From contig CM049317.1 in NCBI GenBank assembly GCA_026874595.1, positions 63,587,118 through 63,651,117 of the forward strand: a stretch of DNA of 64,000 nt, written 5' to 3'. The position numbers and the translations under genes were made by a program. The DNA is from Sipunculus nudus. Lineage: Eukaryota > Annelida > Sipuncula > Golfingiida > Sipunculidae. The stretch's first letter is position 1, and each line of letters begins with the position of its first letter. Below, piece after piece: positions 1 through 13,120 of the stretch. Below the pieces are notes generated by a model. It did not search any database. It was given only the letters and a program-made list of their open reading frames with translations, and was not told the DNA's origin.

Positions 1-1154
1 TGAGACCAGGGGTCCCCTACCAGGTTTGATAAAACATTCAAGATAGGCCATTATAAATAGTAATTTTTTAAGCAATTAATGTGGCTTAATTCACAAGCTT
101 ATCGACAGAATTGATGTGGAGGGGGGGGGGGGGCAGGGGACGAGGCATCTTAAGGTTCGATAAGTACCAAAATATAGAGTGTATATGCTGGTCAGCCTAA
201 AAGCGGCATTTTTCCTTAAAGTCCAGCTGTTTATATTTATTCATTTGAACATTGGACTTTTTGTATTATGCGCATAATAATGTGTTTATCTAAAAGGAAA
301 TTATTCACATATCATGTATATGAAATATATAATAAAAATAAAAAATAGTGTTTTGTCCTTAAAGTTTTATGGCATCTGCCAACATTTCGTTGTAAAACCG
401 TTTTATTTATTCCTATATACAAGAAAAAACGCGAGATGTTTCAAGCTCCCAACCGATGTTATTTTTTTCTGTTCTGTTACTTCTTGTTTGGCAGTTGTCA
501 TGTATGCCAAAGGTCGGAATTTTGGTCATACAATCTTGTTTTGGTAAACAGAGACACGTGGACTGCATTTACTCACACCCAGAACCATAAAAACGTGTAT
601 AACAGGTGATATGGAAATAGTAAGATCAGCAGCGGAATGTTTTTCTCTGTAAACTTTTGGATTAAGCTAATATGAACCAACCGATCGAGATAATACACAA
701 AATATTCCGAATTTTGTACAATGATTTTCCTCATATGTCACAACGATTTATGTTTTTGACAAAGAAGCGTTATATTTTAATTCAATACCCCATCTGTTGA
801 AAAAAAGCAGAACCCTGTAAAACTTTAAACTACAACTATGTCATGTCTTCTTCCTGTGAAGGGTACATATACATAACTCTGTCTTAGTTTTTGGAGAATA
901 TATAAGAAATGTCATGTTACCCTTCCGTTAATATTAAACCGGGAATAAAAGGATTACAAAAAATATCTACTTTGACGAGATGAATCAAAATTAATTCTGT
1001 ATGATTTAATAAAACTTTAACAGGACCAACAATCCGATAAGGCTTGCATCGTTTACCGGCTGAACATTACAGATGAACGATGCTCGAATCTGGCTCATAT
1101 TTTGGTTTTAAAAAGTCACTAAAGGCATGCATGTATTAATCAGCAGAGTCACAC
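1..1154. other. Intergenic AT-rich DNA
   Basis: No coding region is supported here. The only notable structure is a poly-G tract at about 121-134. Short open frames lack codon structure, splice partners or recognisable motifs. Confidence 0.5.
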
Positions 1155-1465
1155 GGAAATACGGTGGCTTTGTGATATTTTGAATCAATGTCAAGTTCAA
1201 ATCTCAATCGAGGCGGCGTATTTTTTTACGGTCGGTCCTCACCCAAAAAGAGCGTTCTGTGGATATGGTGGGAAGTCCGTGCCCCATGACTATGTTTTGC
1301 TAACACACGATTGCGCCTTTTGGCGGTTCCTCGGTGGAATGAGCCAGCAATGACACATGACCCGCAGGTGCAACATTCAACGGGCCTCGTTAACACAAGG
1401 ATATAAAATGAGATAAAGAGTGTGCTACCAACGTGGCACGTAGTCCTGAACTGGAATGGAATTTT
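1155..1465 (+). repeat. tRNA-derived SINE-like copy 1 (degenerate head)
   Basis: The segment aligns by eye with 6208-6530 over most of its length. Shared words include the B-box-like AGTTCAAATCT near 1194, GGTTCCTCGGTG, CAGCAATG, the GCAGGTGC...CGGGCCT...GTTAACAC block, and CTGAACTGGAATGGAA near the end. The A-box region is degenerate compared with copy 2. No protein is encoded. The family name is not known to me. Confidence 0.65.
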
Positions 1466-2317
1466 GCTGACATATATACATACTTAAGCAAGCAACACAA
1501 ACATTGAGGGTGGTTACCTAAAACAAAAATAAAAAAATAAGATGAAAAAAAAAGACAAAGTTAAATTTAACGTTTACCGTTTTATTTTTCTAATATGAAT
1601 TTATCGCATTTAACATATGATAACCTTATCAGCCTCAGTTATTTAATAAAATTTAATCTCATTTCTAGTTTAGACTATTTTATATAATTATCACTCAACA
1701 GAATAATTCATCAAGCAATAAGTTTATATTTTCCTATTAGAAAATCCGACGGAGAAAATACTAGTGAACGGACTATGAAGGCTTATTTGGTCTTGTTTAT
1801 GGATTTAAGCACACTGGATGTTATTGTACACATAAACAAGCAGGTACACCGCGTGTTATTGCAGCCAAATACATTAGTTCTTAATTGTCCATTGTTCCAG
1901 TCAATTTATAGGATTATTATGCATGTTCACAGTGTTGACATGGATATTAAGTGTAGCGCCAGTAGAAAGCGCGTTTTTAATAATTCTGTGATTAACCGAA
2001 TCCCTGTCAACATAACATTAGACCCTTACATGTGAAGGAAGCCTCATCCTAACTCGCAACATTACATAGCGAAGTAGACTGATAATCTTTAGAGCGCGTA
2101 CCTCCGCTAAAAGCTAAATAATCCTACTTGGTTCACCCGATTCCAATCTCAAAGTTAGATGGGTCTTCCCTGGCCAAAACAAATTCATTTAATTTTTTAG
2201 TAATATTACAGACAGGCTAACAAAATATAGGACATGGATAAAATCATAAACACCTCTGTGGATTTCATGAAAAAAATGGTGCACATTAATCCCACTTCAC
2301 ATAATATCAGTAAATAT
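1466..2317. other. Intergenic AT-rich DNA
   Basis: I see no gene. An 86-codon frame from 1775 is present, but it lacks any recognisable domain, signal peptide or splice context, so it is not called. Confidence 0.45.
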
Positions 2318-2644
2318 ACAGTAGAAACTCTACTAGTTGGCACCTCCGTAGAGTGGGCCCCTCTATAAAAAGGACACTCCGAGTTTTCACATTCTTATTA
2401 TTTATGTTACGACCATGACCTCCGTATAATGGGCACCTCTATAAAGCGGACAATCCGAGTTTTCACATTCTTATTATTTATGTTACGACCATGACCTCCG
2501 TATAGCGGTCACCTCTATAAAGTGGACACTCCGAGTTTTCACATTCTTATTATTTATATTACGACGATGACCTCCGTATAGTGGGCACCTCAATAAAGTA
2601 GGCAGTTTGCCCCAGTCCCAATGGTGCCAACATGATAGAGGTTT
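2318..2644. mobile_element. Pogo/Tigger-like MITE with internal 76-bp repeats
   Basis: The left end (2318-2345) reads ACAGTAGAAACTC... and ends TTGGCACC. The right end (2623-2644) is its imperfect inverse (GGTGCCAAC...GAGGTTT). The interior is a tandem array: CCTCCG starts at 2343, 2419, 2495 and 2571, an exact 76-bp period. The ACAGTAGAA(C)-type end with 'CTCTATAAA' words is typical of short non-autonomous pogo-like (Tc1/mariner superfamily) elements. That assignment is by resemblance only. No transposase is present. Confidence 0.65.
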
Positions 2645-3244
2645 GTATTTGATTAACATTTTTAGGTTTCCCCAAAACCCTGTTAGGTCAACGGCATTTT
2701 CACATTTTTATACAAATGTCTTAGTCTGACAGGTCTTGGAATCAGTTATTCGGAACATTATAAATACATTTAAACCTCTATAAAAGCATGGAATTATAGA
2801 AAGGAAATAAAATAGATTAATACAGATTGATTCACAAAGGTCTACCCATTATGTAAAATAATATTAAAAAACACCGAAAGATGGCACTCTCCGCATAGAC
2901 CTGTTAATTCTTTCTATCAAATAATATCACGTTTTCCATTTTTTTTAATAATATCACGTTTTCCTTGCTTTTCTTTTATTTACTGAGCCAGCTATTTTCT
3001 AGTTGGTATGATAATAGCAGAAATATTTGCTTTAGTTAACATCAGGGGCCCAATAACGTTTGTTCTGTGACTAATATGAATTAAAATATACACATGCACG
3101 AACTGTTTATATAATATTACAGCATTTTATATAGTGCTTGGACCTCTGTCAATATTTTGTTTCATGTAATATCAGCCAGTGCTTCCTGGTAGTGTTCTCA
3201 TTTGCTGCCCTGGTAGGATTTTTTTATTAGACACGGGAGTTAAA

Positions 3245-5130
3245 ATGGACCCATCAGATCTGCCGAGGTTTGGGTTTTATCTATCCATCCTTACTGGGAT
3301 CTTTATATTCTTCGAAAGAGGTACGTACCATCTTCACTGAAACAAAGACTATTTTTCGTTTTAGTTTGTATTTATAATACTAGTTTGTTTTTACTTTTTA
3401 TATTATGCAATGCGAAAGGTATTTACTACCTGCTGGGAAGATGCAGACCGTATTGTTTATCAGGTCGTATATAGTCCTTACGCAGTGGTCCAGCTGCACT
3501 CGTTTATGACTCCTTCCACTTATACACTGTCTGCAATAACATGGTTGTATTTCGGGTTCTAAGGGTTATCCAGGAATGCTATGACTAGATTTATAGTGAT
3601 TATTGCATAACAATTGCGAAAGGAATAGAGTGGAGTATTAAGGGGGTATATGGTTAAAGTGTGTGGTTATTGCATTTTACTATGTATCATTTCATATATC
3701 ATACGTACAGGGGAAACCAGGAAATTTGATAATAATGAATATTACACACTCTCTACCGAGAACATGACAGCAGCAGCGGCAGCGGCTTTTTGTAAGAGTA
3801 ACCACCAAGACTTGCCAGGAGATTTAGAGTTTGAGGAGGTGATGGATTTAGCAAACACAGCACGTAAACAGGGCATGTCAGAGATATGGCTCTCACTTAA
3901 AAGAGTCAGCCTTGACCGCTGGATATCACCTGCCGTAAATGACACTGACGGTATGTATGTTTTTTAATAATAAAATAACCATCATCATCGTCATCATCAT
4001 CGTGACATTCATAATAATACTGCAAGTAATAATTATGATTTTGATAATAACAGGGATAATAGTAACAATAATCAAGATCAGTATCATCACTATTTATTAC
4101 TACTACCACTTCTACAACTACTACTTCTACTATCCGCCATATAGTTTCCCTATTGTGGTATACTCCCTAAATGGTGTATGCAGTCAATCACTTCAAAACT
4201 AAGAACACCTTTCAAAATCGCTCTGCGAACACACTGGACACATTTACTCCGCTACTGGACGCTGGAGCGTGACGTAAATAGGTGGCTATCAATTGAGTTG
4301 GAACTTGGCTGCATTAGCTTATGTTTCGCCCAATTCATTCCTTGTTTTATCCATGCATAAGTATTCGTGCATAATTGACCGTACATTTGTTAAGTTTCCT
4401 GGATGACGCTTCAGAATCCAGGGAATATGCTGGGTCAACACCAAAATCAAATTGATTCTTCCTAGGCCTATTCCCGAAATGCCTTGGAAAATTTTATGAG
4501 ATTCCGTTCATGATTGTGTACGTGAGTTATGTTGTGAACAAACACACACACACAAACGCACATCCACGCATGCACACACACACACGAGAATGAATGCATT
4601 CCCACCTGGCGAAGGCAATATTAATCGTAATATTTGCAACGAATCTCCATAAACATAATGCCAGCGCCAACCTGCACCTGATACCTACATATACAGCACA
4701 AATTGCCCTTGAAAACCAATTCCTGAACCTCTGTCCGTCTAATCTCCCTGTTTTTCTGTCTGTCTTTCTGGCTGTCTCTCTCTCTCCCTCACACACACAC
4801 ACAGACACACACACGCACTCACATACAGAGTCAATCAATCACAAAATTACAATTTGTGACGTCACTCACGACATAAAAGAAAAAAGATAGTGTCGGCCGT
4901 CAGGGACAGATGTCGCTAAGTTTATCTGATGAGTCTAATATCAATTCTGTTTCACTGGGCAAGAATAAGATTAAAAGCTGGTACCTATGGGGTACTTAAA
5001 TGAATAAGTAATATATCAAGTTGATAAAAATGTTTCAACCTTTAATAAGATAATATATACTGATTGACAAAACATGATGGGCGATACTTCTGCAACTGGA
5101 AAGTAAATCGGATAGGTTTCAGAATTATGA

Positions 5131-5207
<77 letters not shown>

Positions 5208-8200
5208 TACTTTTTAATTGAAATAATCAGGATGATAAAATGAGACATTGTGAATAGGAATAGTGTAAATAAAAGGTGTAAAAGGTATTTAGTATATTGG
5301 TGCAATGTTTAAGGGGACTATTTTTATTTTTCAAGGCATAATAGACATTTTGAAACAGAAATGCCTTCATTATGACAAAATTATTTTCTCTAATCATGGA
5401 CGACTCTTGTTTTCGCGATAATCTGAGCCAAAGTTATTTCAAAACAAAAAATGGTGTCGGTACAGAACCGACAAATGTTCTGTCAAATTATACGAGTGCT
5501 GATTATTTCTGTACAGCATCGCATGACTCAGTGTGACAGACTGACTGTTGGTACCGTGAATTTTCATTAAGGGCTTCTAGAGTCTGCTGATAACCGGGGT
5601 GAGAGAAACTGTAAAATTTTACGAGTCGAAAGCAAAAACATCATTATGCACCAGCGAAACTGCTACACACCGATTGGTGGGATGCTCTGCTTAATAAAAA
5701 GAGGTAAGCTAGATGTCAGTTTCCAGTTTATAGTTATGTTTACAAAAGATGATTCAGTTAACCTTTGTTGCACACATACACATTTATTAACTGCAACTTG
5801 ATCCCAAAATCACCACTGTATAGGATGGCGCTTCACACAAAAAAATACGGTACCAGTCATGCAACATCAATTACCGGCAAACTGTTACCGTAAAGATTTA
5901 TATGTATATATTTATACAGTGGTATATGTATTATTCACACCCATGGTAATAAAGCGTTGCTACGTATTAAATAATCAGTAGAATAACCGTGTCCGCGAAC
6001 ATTAAAAAAGCAACGGACGTATCATAATTTGTTTGTGATTTGTTTGAAACAAAACAAATATGGCGTATGCATAGCTACGCTCACGAAGGCAGCGGAGAGA
6101 CATATTTAGCTCTGTCATACACAATCAGTTGTTCTGGTATTAATGGGTTTGTACACCAAACGAGTGTGAAGCAGTGAAATGCACTTTGATGCAACTGAGA
6201 GCCAATCAACCGGCTTTTGTGGCTCCGGTGTAGAGCACAGGACTAAAAGCCGGAAGTCGTGAGTTCAAATCTAAAACGAGGAGCGGTGTCATCTTCACGC
6301 TTATGGAGCTGACTGAAAAGGCTGTACCCCACAGCCGTGTATCCCTCACGCACGAGGTCGCCCTTGGGAGGTTCCTCGGTGTTATAGCCCAGCAATGGGC
6401 ATGATTACACACCAAGGACCTGCAGGTGCGGTAGACACCGGGCCTGGTTGACACCAGGGAAAAATATACAATGACATGAAGCGAGTGTTACCGCCGTGTC
6501 ACGTTGTTCCAAACTGAAATGGAACTCTCCAGATGTAAATGATTAGCTTAAGAATTAGACAAGTCTGAATTTAAAATATGGAGCCAGTCACATCCATCCC
6601 CCCTCCCCCCCCCCCCGAAAAAAAATAAAATAAAATAAAATTGAGTCAGTCAAATACGTGCTTTGCATTGCACGTTTCAACAACTTTTTCAACCATGAAA
6701 TATATCCTCCAAACGAATAAAAAAAAATAACTTACATGGTCTGATTCAGGGTTATTCTAATATGAAAGATCTGAAGACGATTAGTAGAGAGTGAATGAAA
6801 CGTCTTTCTCACATAAACCTTTTTCTTTTCTAAATTGAAATATTAGTTTCTTTTTTGTCCTAGGTAGTAAGGTAGTTCATGTCAGTGAATCGCCTATATA
6901 GACATGTGCTTATTATTATTTTGAAGTCGCGACTGAAATGTCGGTTAAAATTAAGCAAATGAAAAGATAGAATAAAGAAGAAAAAACACTTAATAAATCA
7001 AATGAAACTGTATTTCAACAGAAAACATGACATTTATCGTTGACCCCCTTGCTTGTCCAGACTGTGACATCTGCCATCATTGGAACTGTCGCAGGATAGA
7101 CATGGGTTGCCTGGCTGTTCGCTACCAGAAATACACGTGGTACCACGCTAAGGCGGAGTGTACAAGCATGGGAGGCCATCTTCTGTACATATGGCCCCTT
7201 ACTCATAACATCAATCAGATGTTTGGAGACGGGCTGATAGGAAGTCTACGCCGTGATTTCTGGGTTGGTTGGAGCAGAGAAACTTGGGTAGATCTGTATA
7301 CAAATCGTGGTAAGTAATGGACTTAAATAGGTAACATTACTTTGTTTATATATTATTATTTTTGTAAAAAAAAATCCTTTAGTCATATTCCACACAACAA
7401 AAGAATTTCAAAATATGTTGAAAGATGTATATGCTTTCTTCAAACTCAAGCATCCAGACTGTTTTTTTTTTATTCCCGTGACAGACTCTATTTTCTTCTT
7501 TTAATAAAACATGCACCAGTCAACAACACCCAGTCGCCATTCTTTAATAATAATTTGATGACAAACGCATAACTCCAAATCGCTCTTAATTAGGATCATG
7601 AAGAAATGTCTCTTAAAGTGTTATCCCATTTGAAGGCCATTGTGAACATGAATATTGCCAGAGAGTCAAGCGGTGATTCTCGTTAAAATGAGAATTTCCC
7701 TTTAAAATAATTGATGAGAAAGGAGTCCGAATGATAAAGCTATCGATGATCTTTCAAATATATTGTTTACACATACACCGAACGATAATTTACATACATA
7801 ACTTCAGCTTAATACTAATAACAGAGGTTCCAACAAGGATGTCTTTTTCACAGTGACAAAGCTGTTACACCCGAGATTCCAAATGAGTGACGGCAGAAGA
7901 CAAGAGGGAAAGTGTTTAATACTTCAAACTTTCAGTCCGTTTAGCTGGGACTTCCGTCAATGTGATGGTTTGGCAAATGTTGTCTGTGTAAATGGTACGT
8001 ACTAAATGTTAACATATACTAAAAGAGGAACATATTTCGCACGAATGCTCTCGTTTCAGGAATGTTGGACCTCAGCACAGGGCGCTCCTTCAGCTAAAAG
8101 CACGAGACAGTAAAGTAAAGACGGATGTAGATGAGAAAAACTATAAGCTATATATTTTGATTAATCAAAATTCAAAGAAGTCTAGCTCACATATGTATAG

Positions 8201-10592
8201 ATTTCTAGATGTCATACTTTAATTGTGGCAATTTCAAGATCACTGGTAAATGGTTCACCAGTTTTAGGTCCCTGTGAGTTTCAGTTCTATTTTATGGCAC
8301 CGGCACATTTTATAAAGTTTGTAAGATACTTTATTTAATCTGACATATAATTAAAATGGATGAATTACCGGCACACTTGTGAGGTGCCGGACGTTAAATT
8401 AACTACATGGCTGTACCGAACTCAAAGAAAGAAAGTTTAATACTTCCTGCTGACTTACATTGAGCGCTATGTTAGTCTCATTCTTAGGCTAGATTCAGTA
8501 GGATTATGTCAAAGCATAATTATTCTCAGTTGCTGTGGGCTTGTGTTCATTAGTCAAGAGTTTTGTACTGAATTAATCAAAATATCTATCAGACCATGTT
8601 AATACTATTGTTCAATCGTGTATAAGCTTTATTGCTCAGTTCCGTGTGTTTTACTGCATTGTTTCAGTGACCTTGTCACTCTAAAGAGTGCTCGTGGTGA
8701 TTTGTTTTCTCTTACGTCTATATGTGCGTCTTGACTACACCTAAGATTTATTATCATTTTTATGACGATATTTTATCTTTAGCTCTAGCCTGTCTATCTC
8801 ATATCAATGAGTCTTTGAGTCATTAATTCCGATTACTTTGGGATGTTTTCTGAAAGAACACCTAAACTAGAGACAGCTACATTATAAACAATGTATCCAC
8901 CTTATTTTTTACGTACAAAAACTCATTCCATGTACCATAATTCAATGGGAAAACATAAATACTGGTTAAAAAGTTTTAAACATGGACTAAATGTCTGAGT
9001 TTAAAAGTACTTTTTGTAGACAATATCATACTTTTTATAAAAGGGGAATTCTCAAAACCGTATATTCTTTTAGAGGACTATAACATGCCACATAATGTTT
9101 TTACTGATATCTTAAATCATGAAATACCAGAGATATTTACTTTTGTGTAGATATTTCTTCTTGTTTTTAGAACCTTTCTCAAAACATGTTACCTTTATTA
9201 GTGATCAAAGAAAGGTAATTTTTTTCGGCCGTTTGAGCTAGAACTCTCTCTAAAAACAACGTGAAAGAAATGGCTATAAAGAAAATACTGGATTTACAAG
9301 CTTTTAAATATTTAGTTTGCAGTCTAATTATTTCTAAACAAACAGGCTCTGAACGGAGAAACTCGAATGCAACACACAATATGACACCTGAACCAGACCA
9401 AGTGGTGACGTCAAACAATCGTAAGCGGCATCATAGTTTTGTTGAGTAAACACAGTTGTCAATCATTTTGGAATGAGATTATTTGAAACACGAGAAATAA
9501 TTAAAATTCTATTGTTCCATGCATTTTTAAAACAGGCTTCCTGAAGTTCGATAAGGAACGACTGTTTTCAATTTGAATCTATTAAACAGAATTCACCTTC
9601 CACACGGGCATGCACACTTAGCGTACCAGTCGTCTGCTGAGCAGTGAGCCTAAACTGTGGGTTTTGTTAAATGAAATGATAAACATGCCTTAAAATATAT
9701 TTATAATGGGGAAAATATGTTTTTTTTTACTTTGGTCATTTGAGATATATCAAATACGATATTTCACTGTCGACAAAATGGACCCGAATACTGATGGTAT
9801 AAGTCGTTGTCAACAGTAGTTGCGGGTGTAAACCAAAACAGAATTATCAAGATTACAATATACCGTTCACGTTCTATATGGTTAAAAGGTCTTAGCCAGG
9901 AGAGTTTTAGTGCGTTTGAACTTGGATGTCCATGTTTTACAGTGGATGCCGTAGTGACTGGAGGACTAGTCGCACTTGGTTACATACCGTTTTGCATTGT
10001 TATTCTTTTTCAATGCAGAGGAACGTCTAGGTAGGATAACTAATCCAGTGATCCAATAGAAATCTAGCTAATGCTATATTCTGATAATGAAAAGACCTTC
10101 CAGCTTTAGTAATTTCTTGCATTTGGTTTTCTAGCTTTTTGATGATTTTATGAGTGAATGTGGTTGCAAATATTTATTCCATGCCGTTCTTAATAAATAT
10201 TTTGGTTACTGTTTGTGTAACTGGTATGGAGATTTTAGACCCGAATATGTTAATGAATGTCGGGTTACACGATGGTATTAAGTGATTTCAAGTTGAGGTC
10301 AACGATAACAATTCTCAAATATTCATCTTACCCCCACAGAACCTAACATGTTATTGAAAGCATGAATGACAAAAACGTATTTCTTTCATATAATTAATTG
10401 CTTGACATATTACGTGACAGACTCCGAAAGAAGAAACGACGCTCTTTTCAGTCAAAAGCCACGTCAACGGTGTCTTCAGATATATATGCTGAGATTGATG
10501 ACCAATGCTTGTCAGCCGTCACGCGTCTCCTAGGCCAACGCTCGTTACCTTCTCCGCCGGCATTTGGAAGTGAACGTTCTCTCCAAGTCTGA
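3245..10592 (+). CDS. Type I membrane protein with C-type-lectin-like domains, 7 exons
   Basis: Coding exons are 3245-3320, 3711-3950, 7022-7309, 7854-7994, 9346-9420, 9943-10030 and 10421-10592. Together they give 1080 nt, i.e. 359 residues plus a TGA stop. All introns are GT/AG. The first five junctions are phase 1 and the last is phase 2, so the frame is unbroken. Residues 1-26 form a hydrophobic signal peptide. Residues 36-105 (exon 2) look like the N-terminal half of a lectin domain (FC at 52-53, IWLSL at 84-88, W96). Exons 3-4 (about 133-248) form a fuller C-type-lectin domain with C152, WVGW at 186-189, C222, W233, C238 and C246. The WND and EPN/QPD motifs are absent, so calcium-dependent sugar binding is not predicted. 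Residues 250-273 are a polar stalk with NAT and NMT glycosylation sites. Residues 277-298 form a membrane helix, followed by RKKKRR and a tail holding IYAEI (Y325). A likely role is cell-surface recognition with tyrosine-based signalling. The ligand is unknown. The 5' UTR and promoter were not identified. Confidence 0.85.
3967..4137. repeat. ATC/AAT-type trinucleotide repeat tract
   Basis: Imperfect CAT/CGT/AAT/ACT trinucleotides run from just downstream of the lectin gene exon 2 donor site. They lie in intron 2 and produce spurious low-complexity open frames. Confidence 0.8.
4539..4830. repeat. CA-rich dinucleotide tracts in intron 2
   Basis: There are two CA/ACAC-rich tracts, about 4539-4585 and 4788-4830, with a CTGT/CTCT-rich stretch between. 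They are non-coding. Both lie within lectin gene intron 2. Confidence 0.8.
5134..5205. repeat. (TA)n microsatellite
   Basis: About 72 bp of perfect alternating AT sits in intron 2 of the lectin-domain gene. Confidence 0.95.
6208..6530 (+). repeat. tRNA-derived SINE-like copy 2 (best preserved)
   Basis: The head resembles a tRNA. It has an A-box-like GTGGCTCCGGTGTAGAGCAC and, about 30 bp on, a B-box-like GAGTTCAAATC. A unique body follows and is shared with 1155-1465 and partly with 51505-51685. It lies in lectin gene intron 2. An open frame on the opposite strand here is an artefact of the repeat. Confidence 0.75.
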
Positions 10593-12540
10593 CAAAGTCT
10601 ACCTCGACACTGAATACATGTAACCACTTTGCTTAACAAACATTACAATTTACAGGAATTTATATTGTTTCCCTTTGAGAAACAGTAACAACTAACAACA
10701 GCGTGAATTTTTGAACTGACATTGAAGAAACGTTCGATAGGATAAACTTTAAAGTAGCATTTTTACTTAAAAATAATGTATTGTTTGCTCTCTACTGCGA
10801 AAAAAAGCTACTTCAAGAATTGTTAAGGACACAAAGGATTGTAAGTTTTGTGTAATTTGATATTTTTTCGGGGCCTTTTAGTCGCAATGTAACATAATCA
10901 CGTGGAGAAAATGGGGAATTTATCATCAAAGCTGACAAGCTTATTGTTTTATAATATTTATGACACCAAAAAGCAGTAGTATTGGTAATACTGTAAGGGT
11001 AACAGTATTCACAGCGTTGTCAGGTCAAAAAAACGTAAATCGTATAAGGTAAGCAGGGTTTAATTCAGGGTTCAGCAGATTAATCCGGTATGGTTGGTTA
11101 TACCTTTATGCAAGAAAAATAAGGTCTTTAAATAGATTGAACGTAGAGAATTACACTAAAACCATTTATTTTTGACAAAACAATTTGGGTTCACAAGTTT
11201 TATAATTGTTGACGGAATGCCGAATATTACGCTGCTTAGCCAAGAGTGCTGAACATATGTATATAATATTCATACTTTGAATGAAAAATTCAAAATTTAA
11301 TAAGCATGCAATAATAAATTTTGATACATTTAACTCAGTGAGTAAGTTGTTCCTGTGACCCCACTTTAAAAGGGCGGCCAGTGCACGCTTCAAACGTTCT
11401 AATTCATTAAAGAAAGATTTGAGCCCGGTAACGATTTCCTTATAATTTGATAGCTCAACCTTTGAAAGCAGATATTGTGACATTAACCTGGTCTACTCTT
11501 CTACTCTGTGAAAGTTTCTGCCCGCCTCCATCAACCTGAGGGATTAATTCATATGATATACTTTCTCTTTATACACATCCACTCGCGGGGGACGCCTCCC
11601 TCTCACTGGCGCCCACAACTCCAGCGCCTAAAGCTGCTCTTACCCGATACGTTTTCAACTGCTGACAGATTTATGACCTTGACCTTGACTCCTTCGGTTA
11701 GGTATCATGTGATACAGTATTTTTTTTCATAAGGGACAGCCCTTCCATTAATGCAATGTGTTTATCAAAAAGAAAAATACTAGTCACCTGTGACTATGAC
11801 CAAACGTACGTAAATAAAAAACAGCCGTGTAGTAGAACTAGCACAAACACCGACGGAAGAATAAAGGAAATAATGAAATAATATAAATACCGTTGCTTGA
11901 TTCTCATTCCTAAAAAGCATCTTGACTCAGATTCTAATATGGAAAAGAAAACATCGACCCCAATTTGCCCCCCCCCCCTCACACACACACCCCTAACTAC
12001 GAAGGGAATCCTTTATATTACCTTATGGTATATTGTCACATTATTCCTTAACAGATTGAAACACTCTTGTACAAGCCGCTCTTGAGTTGTGGTCTTTGTC
12101 AGTAAAGGAATCGCGTCATGACGCTTGTCTGAAACTAAAATCAATGTACTCAAATATGGCCAATAAAAATCATGATGGGATTCTGAGGTGGTGTGCTCAA
12201 GAGCAAGTTTACACTGCTTAAGATATGGCCTAGCGCCATTTCGTCTCTCCTTTTACCAGCATCAGCATGACTTTACAACCGCCAACGAGAACCGCACTGT
12301 ACCGCTCGATGAAAATTCAAATATTTCCATCTTTTTTTTACAACACCTCATGGCCTATACTCATACCCTGTGATTTGACATAAACCAAACCAGTCGATAG
12401 CTTTTAATAGAATACTTTCTAACAACACCTAACATGGTCGAGAAAAACTGCTTTTAACTTAGCTAATTGGTTAATTTCCTCTGCATGTTTATTGATTTTC
12501 CTCGGGAAAATTTGCAGGACATGACAAAATGTAAGGAGTA
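10593..12540. other. 3' flank of the lectin gene and intergenic DNA
   Basis: It follows the lectin gene stop codon. No clear canonical poly(A) signal was found close by. A 105-codon minus-strand frame at 11166-11483 has no recognisable domain. A poly-C and CA patch occurs near 11969-11990. Confidence 0.45.
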
Positions 12541-12554
12541 TTAGACCGAAGGGA

Positions 12555-13120
12555 AAAATGCTCGAAGTCATAAAACCAGTCTATGAACCTACGGACTGGG
12601 TAAATTATTTCAAGGGATACCATGTGTTGACATATCAATGAATGACGTCATTATCTGGGGTTTCACTCTGGAACAACATGATGCTGCCTTAAAATTATCA
12701 CTGGAGGCTGAAAGCTAGAGCAATCTGAAATTGAACCCAAGTGAATGCTTGTTTGGTATACCCGAACTTGTGTTTTCCAGTAGACAAACTTACAAGTATG
12801 TGAAGGGATAAAACCTGATCCCAACAAAAAAAATGTAAAAGAATGAAAGGACCAAAACAAGCAGGACATACACAGATTACTTGGCATGCATGATCACATA
12901 TTAACAAAATGGGTGTCTCATCTGTCTGGAAAAACAGCAACACTTAGAATGTACTGAAATCTCAGAGGCAATGGGGAATAGAAGAAGAAAAGTCCTGACA
13001 GGCGCACAAAGATGTCATCACCACAGAGCCAATACTTGTGTACTATGACCCGAAAAAAATCACTCGGAATATCGTCTGATGCCAGCCGAAATGAGTAACG
13101 GTCTGTCGTTGCACTGGTTA
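12555..13120 (+). pseudogene. Ty3/gypsy reverse transcriptase/RNase H relic
   Basis: The plus strand from about 12559 reads EVIKPVYEPTDWVN, a typical start of a Ty3/gypsy RT. It then jumps by an internal deletion to NDVIIWGFTLEQHDAAL (from about 12640), which is the catalytic-DD neighbourhood and helix after it. SNLKLNPSECLFG follows. An in-frame TAG interrupts near 12715, and more stops follow through the connection and RNase H-like region (AEMSNGLSLHW near 13085). The relic is non-functional. Its relation to the minus-strand integrase at 18.4-19.2 kb is unknown, and the opposite orientation argues for separate insertions. Confidence 0.7.

Noticed and set aside
2343-2610. 76-bp repeats as a CRISPR array
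   Set aside because: The DNA is eukaryotic, and the repeats are contiguous without unique spacers and are bounded by inverse ends.
11166-11483. 105-codon minus-strand frame
   Set aside because: It has no recognised domain, signal peptide or convincing splice sites, and its length is compatible with chance.
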